Counted from the stretch's first letter, positions 50,848 through 59,146 are shown. The stretch: 60,806 nucleotides of DNA from Bacillota bacterium (GCA_023455425.1 JAEYCM010000035.1:1-60806), one strand, 5' to 3'. A program made the numbers and translations. The notes: generated by a model from the letters alone, not told the origin.

Positions 50848-51240
50848 TTGTATTCTCCTCTCAAATTTCATATGTTTCAGCGTTCAGCACGCATGCAACC
50901 ACATAGAAACGTGACTGGGCAGTCGGGACATTGCCGTCCCTTGACCTCGCGTAAGTATACCAAAAAGGCGAATGGGTTTTCAATGCCCAATTTCAAAAAT
51001 TATAGAATTTATTTTTACCCATGTCGTTTATTGTTCAGTACATATAAAACAGAATTTGGATGCTTCCCAATAATGTTCCCATATTCTGCGCCCCTTCGGT
51101 TTCCCTATGCAGTAATATGCATAATACTAATCCCGTTTTAAAAGCACGATTCGTATTGTGAAGCAGGAGCGGCGAGGGCGAGGGCGGATTCATGCCGCCA
51201 CTCGACGAATAAAGCGTCAGCATTTTGTTTAGAACAGCAT
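50848..51240 (-). promoter_or_regulatory. Promoter and leader of the NCS2 permease; rest without a gene
   Basis: On the minus strand TTGAAA (50983-50978), 18 bases, TATACT (50959-50954) gives a leader of about 100 bases. It can form GGGAC / GTCCC (about 50939-50924) and GCGT / ACGC hairpins. No PyrR-binding loop and no purine riboswitch core could be identified. From 51000 to 51240 I see no gene. Confidence 0.5.
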
Positions 51241-51268
51241 AAAGAAAGCCGCCCTGTAAAAAGGCGGC
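51241..51268 (-). terminator. Terminator of the ribosomal protein operon
   Basis: On the minus strand GCCGCC, loop, GGCGGC followed by TTTCTTT, 18 bases after the rplQ stop. Confidence 0.8.
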
Positions 51269-51286
51269 AAAACTTTTGGGATTACA

Positions 51287-51793
51287 TTATATGAGCTCCA
51301 GGACGACCATTTCGGCGGCGTCACCGCGGCGGGGCCCGAGCTTGAGGATGCGGGTGTAACCGCCGCGTCCCACTTCACGGCTGCGCTTGTCATACTTGGG
51401 CGCGAGCTCACGGAACAGTTTTTCCACAACGGGATGGGCCTTATCCGCGGTGCGCTCCTTGTATTCGGACTTGCTTTCCTTCTTGGACTTGAATTCCGGC
51501 ACATCATAGAGATACGCCATGATCTGCCTTCTTGCGTGCAGCTTGCTCGCTTTGTCGTTGTGGACGTCCCGCTCAATGATCTGCTCTTTGTCGTTGCGGG
51601 ATTCCTTCTTCACGGTTTCGCTGTTCTGATATTCGTTGACGGCGAGCGTGATCAGCTTCTCGGCGATGGGGCGCACTTCCTTTGCACGGGTCTCAGTGGT
51701 AATGATTTTGCCATTCCAGATGAGCGCCGTGGTGAGGTTGCGCAGCATAGCGACGCGCTGATCCGTAGCCATATTCAGCTTGCGGTTGGCCAT
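51287..51793 (-). CDS. rplQ: 50S ribosomal protein L17
   Basis: Protein of 168 residues. The conserved ends are present (MANRKLNMATDQRVAMLRNL and the C-terminal GGYTRILKLGPRRGDAAEM), but a charged insertion at roughly residues 55-115 (with KESRNDKEQIIERD and KSKKESKSEYKERT) makes it about 50 residues longer than short forms. L17 lines the exit tunnel of the large subunit. It is the last gene of the operon, 24 bases after rpoA. Confidence 0.95.
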   Translation of the reverse strand: MANRKLNMATDQRVAMLRNLTTALIWNGKIITTETRAKEVRPIAEKLITLAVNEYQNSETVKKESRNDKEQIIERDVHNDKASKLHARRQIMAYLYDVPEFKSKKESKSEYKERTADKAHPVVEKLFRELAPKYDKRSREVGRGGYTRILKLGPRRGDAAEMVVLELI

Positions 51794-51816
51794 AATGCTT
51801 TCCTCCTAGTTACTGT

Positions 51817-52758
51817 TTAGTCTTCGCTGTTGCGGAGCGTCAGCCCCAATGCGAGCAGCTTTTGCTGCACTTCTTCCAGGGATTTGCGCCCGAGGTTCCT
51901 TACCTTCATCATTTCCTCTTCGTTGCGCTGCACCAGCTCGTCAACCGTGTTGATGCCCGCGCGCTTGAGGCAGTTGTAGGAACGTACGGAAAGATCCAGT
52001 TCCTCTATGGTCATCTCCAGGATCTTTTCTTTCTTGTCTTCCTCCTTCTCCACCATGATGACTTCGCCCGGGATATGGTCCGTCAAATTGGTAAAGAGCG
52101 AAAGGTGCTCGGTCAGAATCTTGGCGGCGCGGCTGACGGCTTCGTCCGGTTCGATGCTGCCGGAGGTCCAGACCTCCAGGGTGAGCTTGTCGAAGTCCGT
52201 AGAGGAGCCGACGCGCGTATCTTCAACATAGAAGTTGACCTTTTCAATGGGCGTATAGATGCTGTCCACCGCGATCTCGCCAATCGACATGCCGACGCGC
52301 TTATTTTTGTCCGCCGATACATAGCCGCGGCCATGATCGAGCATAATTTCCATATGGAGACGCGCGTTCTTATCGAGTGTGGCGATATGCAGCTCGGGGT
52401 TGATGATCTCCACATCCGAATCCGGCAGGATATCGCCAGCAGTGACCTCGCCTTCGCCGCTAGAATCGATCACAACCTTCTTGGGCTCGCTGCCATGCAG
52501 GCGTACGCAAAGCTCCTTGAGGTTGAGGATGATTTCGGTGACGTCTTCCTTCACGCCCTCCACAGTGGAGAACTCATGCAGCACGCCGTCGATTTTGACG
52601 GAGGTAACCGCAACGCCGGGCAACGAGGAAAGCAGGACTCTCCTCAAGGAGTTCCCCAGCGTCGTGCCAAAACCGCGCTCAAGCGGCTCCACGACAAACT
52701 TGCCGTAGCCCATCCTCTTTTCAACGCACTCTATTTTGGGTCTTTCGATCTCAATCAT
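51817..52758 (-). CDS. rpoA: DNA-directed RNA polymerase subunit alpha
   Basis: Protein of 313 residues with the complete N-terminal dimerisation domain (ERGFGTTLGNSLRRVLLSSL) and C-terminal domain (about 245-310, with LKRAGINTVDELV and LGRKSLEEVQQKL). The homodimer nucleates RNA polymerase and its C-terminal domain contacts UP elements and activators. The start at 52758 (GGAGG, ATG) gives the family N-terminus MIEIERPKIECVE; an in-frame extension to 52824 is not part of the family. Confidence 0.96.
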   Translation of the reverse strand: MIEIERPKIECVEKRMGYGKFVVEPLERGFGTTLGNSLRRVLLSSLPGVAVTSVKIDGVLHEFSTVEGVKEDVTEIILNLKELCVRLHGSEPKKVVIDSSGEGEVTAGDILPDSDVEIINPELHIATLDKNARLHMEIMLDHGRGYVSADKNKRVGMSIGEIAVDSIYTPIEKVNFYVEDTRVGSSTDFDKLTLEVWTSGSIEPDEAVSRAAKILTEHLSLFTNLTDHIPGEVIMVEKEEDKKEKILEMTIEELDLSVRSYNCLKRAGINTVDELVQRNEEEMMKVRNLGRKSLEEVQQKLLALGLTLRNSED

Positions 52759-52890
52759 GTTTTCCCTCCTTATTGGGCCTGCGCAATCCACGCATTCTGT
52801 AAATCGTTTGAGCGCCGCCCGCACGTCCTAAGGTCAACAAAGATACTTAGGGGCGTTGCCGCCCCTATGACGGATCTAAAGGTCAGACGC

Positions 52891-53520
52891 TTATCTGGAG
52901 TAGAACTCAACGATCAAATGCTCCTCTATCGTGAGGTCGATATCGTCGCGCTGCGGAAGCGCAACAACCTTACCCGTGAGCGTCTCCGCATTCATATCCA
53001 GCCACTTGGGGATGGGCTTGCCTGCGCCCTGTTCGCGTAGCGCCTTGAATACGGGAACATCGCGGGAGGATTCGCGCACGGTGATCACATCGCCAACCTT
53101 GATGAGGTAGGACGGAATATCGACCTTGTTGCCGTTGACGCGAATGTGACCGTGCAGAACGATCTGTCGGGCCATCGCGCGGCTTTCGCCCAAGCCCAGA
53201 CGGTAGGCCACGTTATCGAGCCTGCGCTCCAAAAGACCGAGCATGTTTTCGCCGGTAACGCCGCGCATGTTAGAGGCCATATCAAAGTATTTCCTGAATT
53301 GGGATTCCAATACACCGTAGGCGCGGCGGCACTTCTGCTTCTCGCGGAGCTGAACGCCGTATTCCGACTGCTTGCGGGTACGGGCCTGGCCGTGCTGGCC
53401 TGGCGGGGTGTGGCGCTTGGTAACGGCGCACTTTGCGCCGTAGCAGCGGTCACCCTTCAAAAACAGCTTGAGTCCTTCGCGGCGGCAAAGCCTGCAAACG
53501 GAATCTGTATATCTTGCCAT
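52891..53520 (-). CDS. rpsD: 30S ribosomal protein S4
   Basis: Protein of 209 residues with the N-terminal Zn-binding version (Cys9, Cys12, Cys26, Cys31) and the S4 RNA-binding domain (LDNVAYRLGLGESRAMARQI, about 95-160). S4 binds 16S rRNA early in assembly and in many bacteria also represses this operon. The gene lies inside the alpha operon between rpsK and rpoA, unlike in B. subtilis where it is separate. A 132-base gap separates it from the rpoA start. Confidence 0.96.
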   Translation of the reverse strand: MARYTDSVCRLCRREGLKLFLKGDRCYGAKCAVTKRHTPPGQHGQARTRKQSEYGVQLREKQKCRRAYGVLESQFRKYFDMASNMRGVTGENMLGLLERRLDNVAYRLGLGESRAMARQIVLHGHIRVNGNKVDIPSYLIKVGDVITVRESSRDVPVFKALREQGAGKPIPKWLDMNAETLTGKVVALPQRDDIDLTIEEHLIVEFYSR

Positions 53521-53535
53521 AGTTAAACTGCCTCC

Positions 53536-53946
53536 TTACACTCTTCTGCGCTTGGGCGGACGGCAGCCATTGTGCGGGATGGGCGTCACGTCCTTGATCA
53601 TGTTCACTTCAAGCCCTGCAGCCTGCAGCGCGCGGATCGCGGCTTCACGGCCGGAACCGGGGCCCTTGACATAGACTTCCACGGTATGGAGGCCATGCTC
53701 CATAGCGGCCTTCGCTGCGGTTTCCGCTGCCATCTGCGCCGCATAGGGCGTGGATTTGCGGGAACCCCGGAAGCCCAAACCGCCTGCGGAAGCCCAGGAA
53801 ATGGCGTTGCCCTGCGTATCCGTGATGGTAACCATGGTGTTGTTGAAGGAGGAACGGATATGCGCGGCACCGCGTTCGATGTTCTTCCTCTCGCGGCGCT
53901 TGCGCGAAGCGGTCTTTTTGATCTTTGTAGATGCTTTTGCTGCCAT
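53536..53946 (-). CDS. rpsK: 30S ribosomal protein S11
   Basis: Protein of 136 residues with the S11 core (AHIRSSFNNTMVTITD, GFRGSRKSTPYAAQ) and the conserved C-terminus HNGCRPPKRRRV. The N-terminal 20 residues are a basic extension. It sits on the platform of the small subunit near the mRNA exit. Gaps to rpsM and rpsD are 15 bases each. Confidence 0.96.
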   Translation of the reverse strand: MAAKASTKIKKTASRKRRERKNIERGAAHIRSSFNNTMVTITDTQGNAISWASAGGLGFRGSRKSTPYAAQMAAETAAKAAMEHGLHTVEVYVKGPGSGREAAIRALQAAGLEVNMIKDVTPIPHNGCRPPKRRRV

Positions 53947-53961
53947 GTTCGCTTTTCCTCC

Positions 53962-54330
53962 TTACTTCTTCTTGCCGCCCATCGTACGCTTGGGACCCTT
54001 GCGCGTACGGGCGTTCTGCTTGGTGCTCTGCCCGCGGACGGGAAGGCCTTTGCGATGACGAACGCCGCGGTAGCAGCCGATCTCGATGAGGCGCTTGATG
54101 TTCATGGAGACTTCGCGGCGAAGGTCGCCCTCCACCTTGACATTGTGGTCGATGTACTCTCTGAGTTTGTTTACATCGGCTTCGGAAAGATCGCGCACGC
54201 GGATATCGGGATCCACGCCGCACGCGGCAATGATATTGGACGCGGTCTTGCGGCCGATGCCATAGATATAGGTCAGGCCAATCTCCACGCGCTTGTCTCT
54301 GGGCAAGTCTACACCAGAAATACGTGCCAT
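53962..54330 (-). CDS. rpsM: 30S ribosomal protein S13
   Basis: Protein of 122 residues starting MARISGVDLPRDKRVEIGLT, with the C-terminal basic tail RTRKGPKRTMGGKKK. S13 contacts the 23S rRNA across the subunit bridge B1a and the P-site tRNA. It follows an unusual 308-base gap after rpmJ, with AGGAGGTG before its ATG. Confidence 0.96.
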   Translation of the reverse strand: MARISGVDLPRDKRVEIGLTYIYGIGRKTASNIIAACGVDPDIRVRDLSEADVNKLREYIDHNVKVEGDLRREVSMNIKRLIEIGCYRGVRHRKGLPVRGQSTKQNARTRKGPKRTMGGKKK

Positions 54331-54638
54331 ATGGGTGTTACACCTCCTGAAAAAATAGCTCTTTTACGTTTTTTGTATCACTCCCGCCGGATTGCGCGGA
54401 TGCAAGCCGCGCCAGCCGCACCGAACGGGTTCTTTTCCTGTTGAACCATAGCCAAATCATGGCCGGTTCATACTTCCGGGCTGTTTTGGAGGCTTGCAAT
54501 CGTCAAATTTGACGACCCGCGCCAAATTTGACAGTCTTGCACGGCCGCCGCCCGGAAAACGTCTTTTGACGTTTTAGGCAGCCGTGTGCAGCCCCCGCAG
54601 CTCCTTGCAGATGCTACCTTGGCATCTGCAGGTGCGCC
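54331..54638 (-). other. Hairpin-rich gap between rpmJ and rpsM
   Basis: About 308 bases in an operon where spacing is otherwise mostly under 35 bases. It contains a perfect 16-bp palindrome TCGTCAAATTTGACGA (54500-54515), a partial second copy (CCAAATTTGAC, 54522-54532), a nested hairpin with AAAACGTC / GACGTTTT (54556-54575) inside GCACGGC / GCCGTGTGC arms, and GCAGATGC / GCATCTGC (about 54607-54630). It also contains a 41-codon frame at 54338-54460 ending at the rpsM ribosome-binding site. It is either an inserted mobile-type palindromic sequence or an internal leader. Confidence 0.55.
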
Positions 54639-54752
54639 TTAGCCTTGCTTCTGCTTGTGCTTGGGGTTCTCGCAGATAATCATCACGCGGCCTTTGCGCT
54701 TGATGATCTTGCATTTCTCGCAAATCGGCTTCACCGAAGGCCTGACTTTCAT
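54639..54752 (-). CDS. rpmJ: 50S ribosomal protein L36
   Basis: Protein of 37 residues: MKVRPSVKPICEKCKIIKRK followed by GRVMIICENPKHKQKQG. This is the Zn-ribbon form with Cys11, Cys14, Cys27 and His32. AGGAGG lies before the ATG. The position between infA and rpsM is the usual one. It binds 23S rRNA close to the peptidyl transferase region. Confidence 0.95.
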   Translation of the reverse strand: MKVRPSVKPICEKCKIIKRKGRVMIICENPKHKQKQG

Positions 54753-54784
54753 AGTTCGTGTTCCTCCTTAAACTTGTGCTCACA

Positions 54785-55006
54785 TCAGTTTTTTGCGCGC
54801 CAGGTAATTCTTCCGCGCGTGAGATCGTAGGGGGAAAGCTCCACCGTGACCTTGTCGCCGGGCAATATACGGATGAAGTTCATCCGCAGCTTGCCGGAGA
54901 TATGCGCGAGTATCTTATGCCCGTTCTGCAACTCGACCTCAAACATGGCGTTCGGGAACGAGTCGGAAACGACGCCTTCTACTTCAATAACATCCTGTTT
55001 AGACAA
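54785..55006 (-). CDS. infA: Translation initiation factor IF-1
   Basis: Protein of 73 residues of the S1-like OB fold, SKQDVIEVEGVVSDSFPNAM at the start and DLTRGRITWRAKN at the end. IF-1 blocks the A site during initiation. The only start matching the family is TTG at 55006, five bases after GGAGGG, which may limit translation. It follows the KOW gene by 21 bases. Confidence 0.95.
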   Translation of the reverse strand: MSKQDVIEVEGVVSDSFPNAMFEVELQNGHKILAHISGKLRMNFIRILPGDKVTVELSPYDLTRGRITWRAKN

Positions 55007-55027
55007 GCTATCCCTCCTAACGCTTTC

Positions 55028-55312
55028 TTACTCAAGTCCGTATCCCAGGGATGCAATGCTTTTGCGTATCTGCGCATCCTGCACAGTCTCGCCCTGCATC
55101 AGTTTGCCGCGTATGTCTTCCGCCGTGGAGGGCTCGAGGCGTACGTGCCTGAGTTTCTTTTTCTTGGGGCGGTCCATTTTGCGCAAGTCTCCATCGGCAA
55201 GCAGCACATATCCTTCCCCGGAAAGACCCACAACCAGAAACGCACGTCTTCTGTCCCTTCCGGCTGTGCTTACCGCCACGCGGCCCAGTAACTCCACGCC
55301 GCTTTGGTTCAT
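55028..55312 (-). CDS. KOW-domain RNA-binding protein (L14e-like)
   Basis: Protein of 94 residues with an N-terminal KOW segment (LLGRVAVSTAGRDRRRAFLVV, read in parts) and a basic middle (KMDRPKKKKLRHVRLEP). This small protein is typically encoded between map and infA in Clostridia. It is thought to bind RNA; its role at the ribosome is not established. Its ATG overlaps the stop of map (ATGA), so translation is coupled. Confidence 0.88.
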   Translation of the reverse strand: MNQSGVELLGRVAVSTAGRDRRRAFLVVGLSGEGYVLLADGDLRKMDRPKKKKLRHVRLEPSTAEDIRGKLMQGETVQDAQIRKSIASLGYGLE

Positions 55313-56091
55313 GTCTCCTCCACTTCCGGGCCGTGCTCCTCCTGTGTGAGTGTCAAAAGCTCAGGCGCGCCGTCCGTAATGGCGATGGTATTCTCGTAGT
55401 GCGCGCTCGGGCGTTTGTCCTGGGTGACAACGGTCCAACCGTCTGCAAGCACATGAACGCGGGCTGTGCCAAGATTGATCATGGGTTCGATCGCAAGCGT
55501 CATGCCGGGCTTTAAGCGGATGCCGTGACCGGGGCTGCCGTAGTTGGGCACATCCGGCGCTTCGTGCATTTGCCTGCCGATGCCGTGGCCCACAAGCTCC
55601 CGCACAACGCCGTACCCATGGGCTTCCGCATGGGCCTGTATTGCCGCGGAAATATCGCCCAGCCGGTTGTTTGCCCGCGCCATTTTGAGCCCTTCATAGA
55701 AGCACGCCCTGGTGACGCGCACAAGCTTCTCTACCTCCGGCGCAACCGTTCCTACAAAGAACGTACGCGCCGCGTCCCCATGCCAGCCCTGAAGATAAGC
55801 GCCGACATCAATGCTGACGATATCTCCATTTACAAGCGTCCGCCCGCCGGGAATACCATGAACAACCTGTTCGTTGACGGAAGCGCAGATGCTTTTGGGA
55901 TAGCCTCTGTAGTTGAGAAAGGACGCCGTGGCGCCGCGGCTTTTGATAATCTCCACCGCCGCCTGATCCAGTTCCAGCGTGGAAACGCCCGGCCTGACCA
56001 AAGTCTTCATGGCCAGCAGCACTTCTTCCACGATGCGCCCCGCCTTGCGCATGCTTTCTATTTCAGCGGGTGTCTTGATCGTCATGGCCAT
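55309..56091 (-). CDS. map: Methionine aminopeptidase, type I
   Basis: Protein of 260 residues with the pita-bread fold and all metal ligands: Asp in IDVGAYLQGWHGDAARTF (two Asp), His in ELVGHGIGRQMHE, Glu in AIEPMINLG and Glu in HYENTIAI. It removes the initiator Met from new proteins. The start was placed at the ATG that shares its A with the adk stop (TGATG); a second ATG two codons on is possible. The frame extends upstream through adk, but without family similarity. Confidence 0.95.
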   Translation of the reverse strand: MAMTIKTPAEIESMRKAGRIVEEVLLAMKTLVRPGVSTLELDQAAVEIIKSRGATASFLNYRGYPKSICASVNEQVVHGIPGGRTLVNGDIVSIDVGAYLQGWHGDAARTFFVGTVAPEVEKLVRVTRACFYEGLKMARANNRLGDISAAIQAHAEAHGYGVVRELVGHGIGRQMHEAPDVPNYGSPGHGIRLKPGMTLAIEPMINLGTARVHVLADGWTVVTQDKRPSAHYENTIAITDGAPELLTLTQEEHGPEVEET

Positions 56092-56708
56092 CAACCCAAC
56101 AGCGATGCGATATCCGCATCCACTTCCGCCGGGGTACGGTCGCCGTTTATGGTATGGAGCAGGTCCCTTTCCCTGTAATAGGCAATGAGCGGCTCCGTTT
56201 GCGCCTCGTACACCCTTAGTCGGTTTTCCACCGTTTCCGCCTTGTCGTCGTCCCTTTGGTAGAGCTTGCCGCCGCAATCCCGGCAGCCGCAGCCCGGGTA
56301 GGTGGAGATGTGGTGGACCGCGCCGCAATCCGGGCAGACGCGCCGCCCGCTGATGCGGGAGACCAGACGTTCAAAAGGAACTTCGAGGTTGATGACATAG
56401 TCAATCTCCGTCAGTTCATTCAGTGCGTCAGCCTGTGCCACGGTGCGGGGAAATCCGTCCAGCAAAAAGCCATTTTTGCAATCTTCACGGGCAAGCCGGA
56501 GCCTGACCATGTCAATGATGACAGAGTCCGGCACCAGCTCCCCCTTGTCGATATAGCTTTGGGCGCTGATCCCCAGCGGCGTTTTCGCTTTGCGCTCCGC
56601 GCGCAGCATATCCCCGGTGGAGATATGCGCAATATTGTAACGCTTGCAGACGAGCGCTGCCTGCGTACCCTTGCCTGCGCCCGGAGGCCCCAGGAATATC
56701 AGCTTCAT
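56091..56708 (-). CDS. adk: Adenylate kinase
   Basis: Protein of 205 residues with P-loop GPPGAGKGTQ (8-17), DGFPRTVAQA at about 84-93 and a Zn-type lid (CPDC at 125-128 and CRDC at 142-145). It converts ATP and AMP to two ADP. GAAGGAG precedes its ATG. Typical position between secY and map. Confidence 0.96.
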   Translation of the reverse strand: MKLIFLGPPGAGKGTQAALVCKRYNIAHISTGDMLRAERKAKTPLGISAQSYIDKGELVPDSVIIDMVRLRLAREDCKNGFLLDGFPRTVAQADALNELTEIDYVINLEVPFERLVSRISGRRVCPDCGAVHHISTYPGCGCRDCGGKLYQRDDDKAETVENRLRVYEAQTEPLIAYYRERDLLHTINGDRTPAEVDADIASLLG

Positions 56709-56723
56709 GCTCTACTCCTTCCC

Positions 56724-57986
56724 TTAACTGAGGAAGCCCTTGTAGTGCCGCATGAGCATCTGGTTCTGCAGCTGATCCATCGTTTCAATCGCCACGCTGA
56801 CCATAATCAGCACGCTGGTCGGGCCAAAGGGCGACCGGATACCGAAGATGTGCAGCACGACGTTCGGAATGATGGCAATGATCATAAGGAACACTGCGCC
56901 AAAGAACGTCAGCCTGCTGCTGATACGGGAGAGGTAATCGCTCGTCGGCTTGCCGGGGCGGATACCCGGGATGAAACCGCCGTTTTGCTGCAGGTTCTTG
57001 CTCATTTCAATGGGGTTGAAGGAGATCGTGGTGTAGAAGTACGCAAAGCCCAGTATGAGCAGCGCGTAGAACACGTAGTAAACCGCGGTTCCAGTACCCA
57101 TGTAAGTTCTCCAGAACACGGAGAACGGCGCCTGCCAGGTAGTATCCACGATCTGGATGACCATGGTCGGGAACTGCGTGATGGTGAGCGCGAATATGAG
57201 CGGCATAACGCCGTTCGCGTTCGGCTTCATGGGAATGTGGGTGGACTGGCCGCCATAGAGCTTACGGCCCACTACGCGCTTGGCGTACTGCACCGGCACG
57301 CGGCGCACGCCTTCATTCACAAACACCACCAGCAGGATGATCGCCGCGATCAGTACCAGCACCAGCGGAACCAGCCAGGGAGAATACACAATGCCGACCT
57401 GCGGCGCGTAGCTGATGATGGTGGTGGGGATCTGAGACACGATGGAGGAGAAAATCAGTATGGAAATACCATTGCCGATTCCCAAATCCGTAATGCGCTC
57501 GCCCAGCCACATCAGGAAGCAGGTGCCCGCCGTCGCGACGATGCCGATCGTCATGTAGGTAAAGAAATTCGGGTTGTACACCGCGCCGGAACCGAGGCTC
57601 ACGATGATACCAACGGACTGAACCAGCGCCAGGCCAACGCCCACGAACCTTGTGGCCTGCTGCAGTTTCTTGCGGCCATCCTCTTCCTTCGCCAGGCGCT
57701 CAAGCGCCGGGATCGCGATCTGAAGCAGCTGCACGATAATGGAGGCCGTAATGTAGGGCGAAATGCCCATTGCGAATATGGTGAAATTCGCAAAACTGCC
57801 GCCGGAAAGCAAGTTCAAAAAGCCTAACGCATCGTAGCTTGCCATCTGTTGGGCAATAAAGCCTGCATTCACGCCCGGGATGGGAATAAAGCAGCCCACG
57901 CGGTAGATCACGATGAGCACAAGGGTCATCATGAGCTTGTTGCGAATTTCAGGGACTTTGAACGCGTTGACCAGCGTCTTGAACAT
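56724..57986 (-). CDS. secY: Protein translocase subunit SecY
   Basis: Membrane protein of 420 residues with ten helices. Conserved parts are GCFIPIPGVN near the start, the plug region with GGSFANFTIFAMGISPYITAS (in parts), and the basic cytoplasmic loop EGVRRVPVQYAKRVVGRK. It forms the SecYEG channel for secretion and membrane insertion. Its ATG overlaps the rplO stop by one base (TAATG). Confidence 0.97.
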   Translation of the reverse strand: MFKTLVNAFKVPEIRNKLMMTLVLIVIYRVGCFIPIPGVNAGFIAQQMASYDALGFLNLLSGGSFANFTIFAMGISPYITASIIVQLLQIAIPALERLAKEEDGRKKLQQATRFVGVGLALVQSVGIIVSLGSGAVYNPNFFTYMTIGIVATAGTCFLMWLGERITDLGIGNGISILIFSSIVSQIPTTIISYAPQVGIVYSPWLVPLVLVLIAAIILLVVFVNEGVRRVPVQYAKRVVGRKLYGGQSTHIPMKPNANGVMPLIFALTITQFPTMVIQIVDTTWQAPFSVFWRTYMGTGTAVYYVFYALLILGFAYFYTTISFNPIEMSKNLQQNGGFIPGIRPGKPTSDYLSRISSRLTFFGAVFLMIIAIIPNVVLHIFGIRSPFGPTSVLIMVSVAIETMDQLQNQMLMRHYKGFLS

Positions 57987-58429
57987 TACTCAATCACCTC
58001 AACACTTCCGCCTTTGGCCTCGATCGCTGTCTTAGCCGTCTCGGAGAATTTCGCCGCTTTTACGGTAAGCTTCTTAGAAAGCTCGCCGCGTCCCAGAACC
58101 TTGAGGCCGTCCTTTTCGATCTTGCTGATCATGCCCAACTGCTTGAGCGCTTCAGCGGTGACCACGGTGTCATTCTCCAACCTGTCCAGGTCGGATATGT
58201 TGATGATCGTATACTCTTTTGCGAAGATGTTGGTGAAGCCACGCTTGGGCAAACGGCGCGCCAGCGGCATCTGGCCGCCTTCAAAACCGTTCTTCTTGCT
58301 GCCGCTGCGGGCCTTCTGGCCCTTGTGGCCCTTTGCGGAGGTCTTGCCCATGCCGGAACCGGTACCGCGGCCTACGCGCTTTTTCGCCTTTGTAGAGCCG
58401 GCGGCGGGCTGTAGCTCATGCAGTTTCAT
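57986..58429 (-). CDS. rplO: 50S ribosomal protein L15
   Basis: Protein of 147 residues. The N-terminal Gly/Lys/Arg-rich region (KKRVGRGTGSGMGKTSAKGH and KGQKARSG) and C-terminal domain (TVKAAKFSETAKTAIEAKGG) match L15, a late assembly protein of the large subunit. Start and stop are well placed: GGAGG before the ATG, and 1-base overlap with secY. Confidence 0.96.
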   Translation of the reverse strand: MKLHELQPAAGSTKAKKRVGRGTGSGMGKTSAKGHKGQKARSGSKKNGFEGGQMPLARRLPKRGFTNIFAKEYTIINISDLDRLENDTVVTAEALKQLGMISKIEKDGLKVLGRGELSKKLTVKAAKFSETAKTAIEAKGGSVEVIE

Positions 58430-58441
58430 GGTATCCCCTCC

Positions 58442-58621
58442 TTATACTTCTTCCACCTTGATCAGGTGTTTTACCTTAAAGATTTTTCCCCTGGTGCAGT
58501 CGTTGTCCGGCTGCACGGTGACGCTGTTGATTTTACGAAGCCCCAGCGACTCGACAGTCGCTTTCTGATCCTTGAGGGCGCCGATGGTGCTCTTTACGAG
58601 CGTGATTTTCAGGTTAGCCAT
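58442..58621 (-). CDS. rpmD: 50S ribosomal protein L30
   Basis: Protein of 59 residues: MANLKITLVKSTIGALKDQK, then ATVESLGLRKINSVTVQPDN and a C-terminus KIFKVKHLIKVEEV. Matches bacterial L30 in length and pattern. The usual position between rpsE and rplO supports the call. Confidence 0.95.
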   Translation of the reverse strand: MANLKITLVKSTIGALKDQKATVESLGLRKINSVTVQPDNDCTRGKIFKVKHLIKVEEV

Positions 58622-58639
58622 GTTACGCTCCTTTCTGGA

Positions 58640-59146
58640 TCAGTCGAGGATCTCGGATACCGTCTTGCCACGCAAGCGTGCAATCTGCTCCACGGTCCGA
58701 AGCTGCTTGAGGCCGTCCAAGGTGGCCTTCACGCAGTTTGCGGGGTTGTTGGAGCCATAGCTCTTGGTGCGGATATCCTTGATGCCTGCCATTTCAAGAA
58801 CGGCACGGGCGGGACCGCCCGCGATAACGCCGGTACCCTCTTCAGCGGGGAGCATGCGGACATGCCCTTTTGAGAAACGGCCTTCGACCTGGTGCGGGAT
58901 GGTGGTGCCCACGAGAGGCACGTCGATCATATGACGCTTGGCATCTTCGATGCCCTTGCGTACGGCTTCCGGAATTTCAGCAGCCTTGCCCATGCCGATG
59001 CCCACTTTGCCGTTTTCATTGCCGACAACCATGAGCGCGGAGAACCGGAAGTTACGGCCGCCTTTAACGACCTTGGCTACGCGGTTGATGGAGACCAGGC
59101 GTTCCTTAAACTCGGGAGCTTCCTGCTCGAATCTTCTGTTCTGCAT
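58640..59146 (-). CDS. rpsE: 30S ribosomal protein S5
   Basis: Protein of 168 residues with the double-stranded-RNA-binding N-domain (RLVSINRVAKVVKGGRNFRF) and the C-domain with GTGVIAGGPARAVLEMAGI. S5 contributes to decoding accuracy and mRNA unwinding at entry. Standard spc order, with 18 bases to rpmD. Confidence 0.97.
   Translation of the reverse strand: MQNRRFEQEAPEFKERLVSINRVAKVVKGGRNFRFSALMVVGNENGKVGIGMGKAAEIPEAVRKGIEDAKRHMIDVPLVGTTIPHQVEGRFSKGHVRMLPAEEGTGVIAGGPARAVLEMAGIKDIRTKSYGSNNPANCVKATLDGLKQLRTVEQIARLRGKTVSEILD

Noticed and set aside
56256..57827. 523-codon plus-strand frame opposite adk and secY
   Set aside because: Shadow frame of GC-rich conserved genes on the other strand; His/Arg/Asp-rich composition typical of antisense frames.
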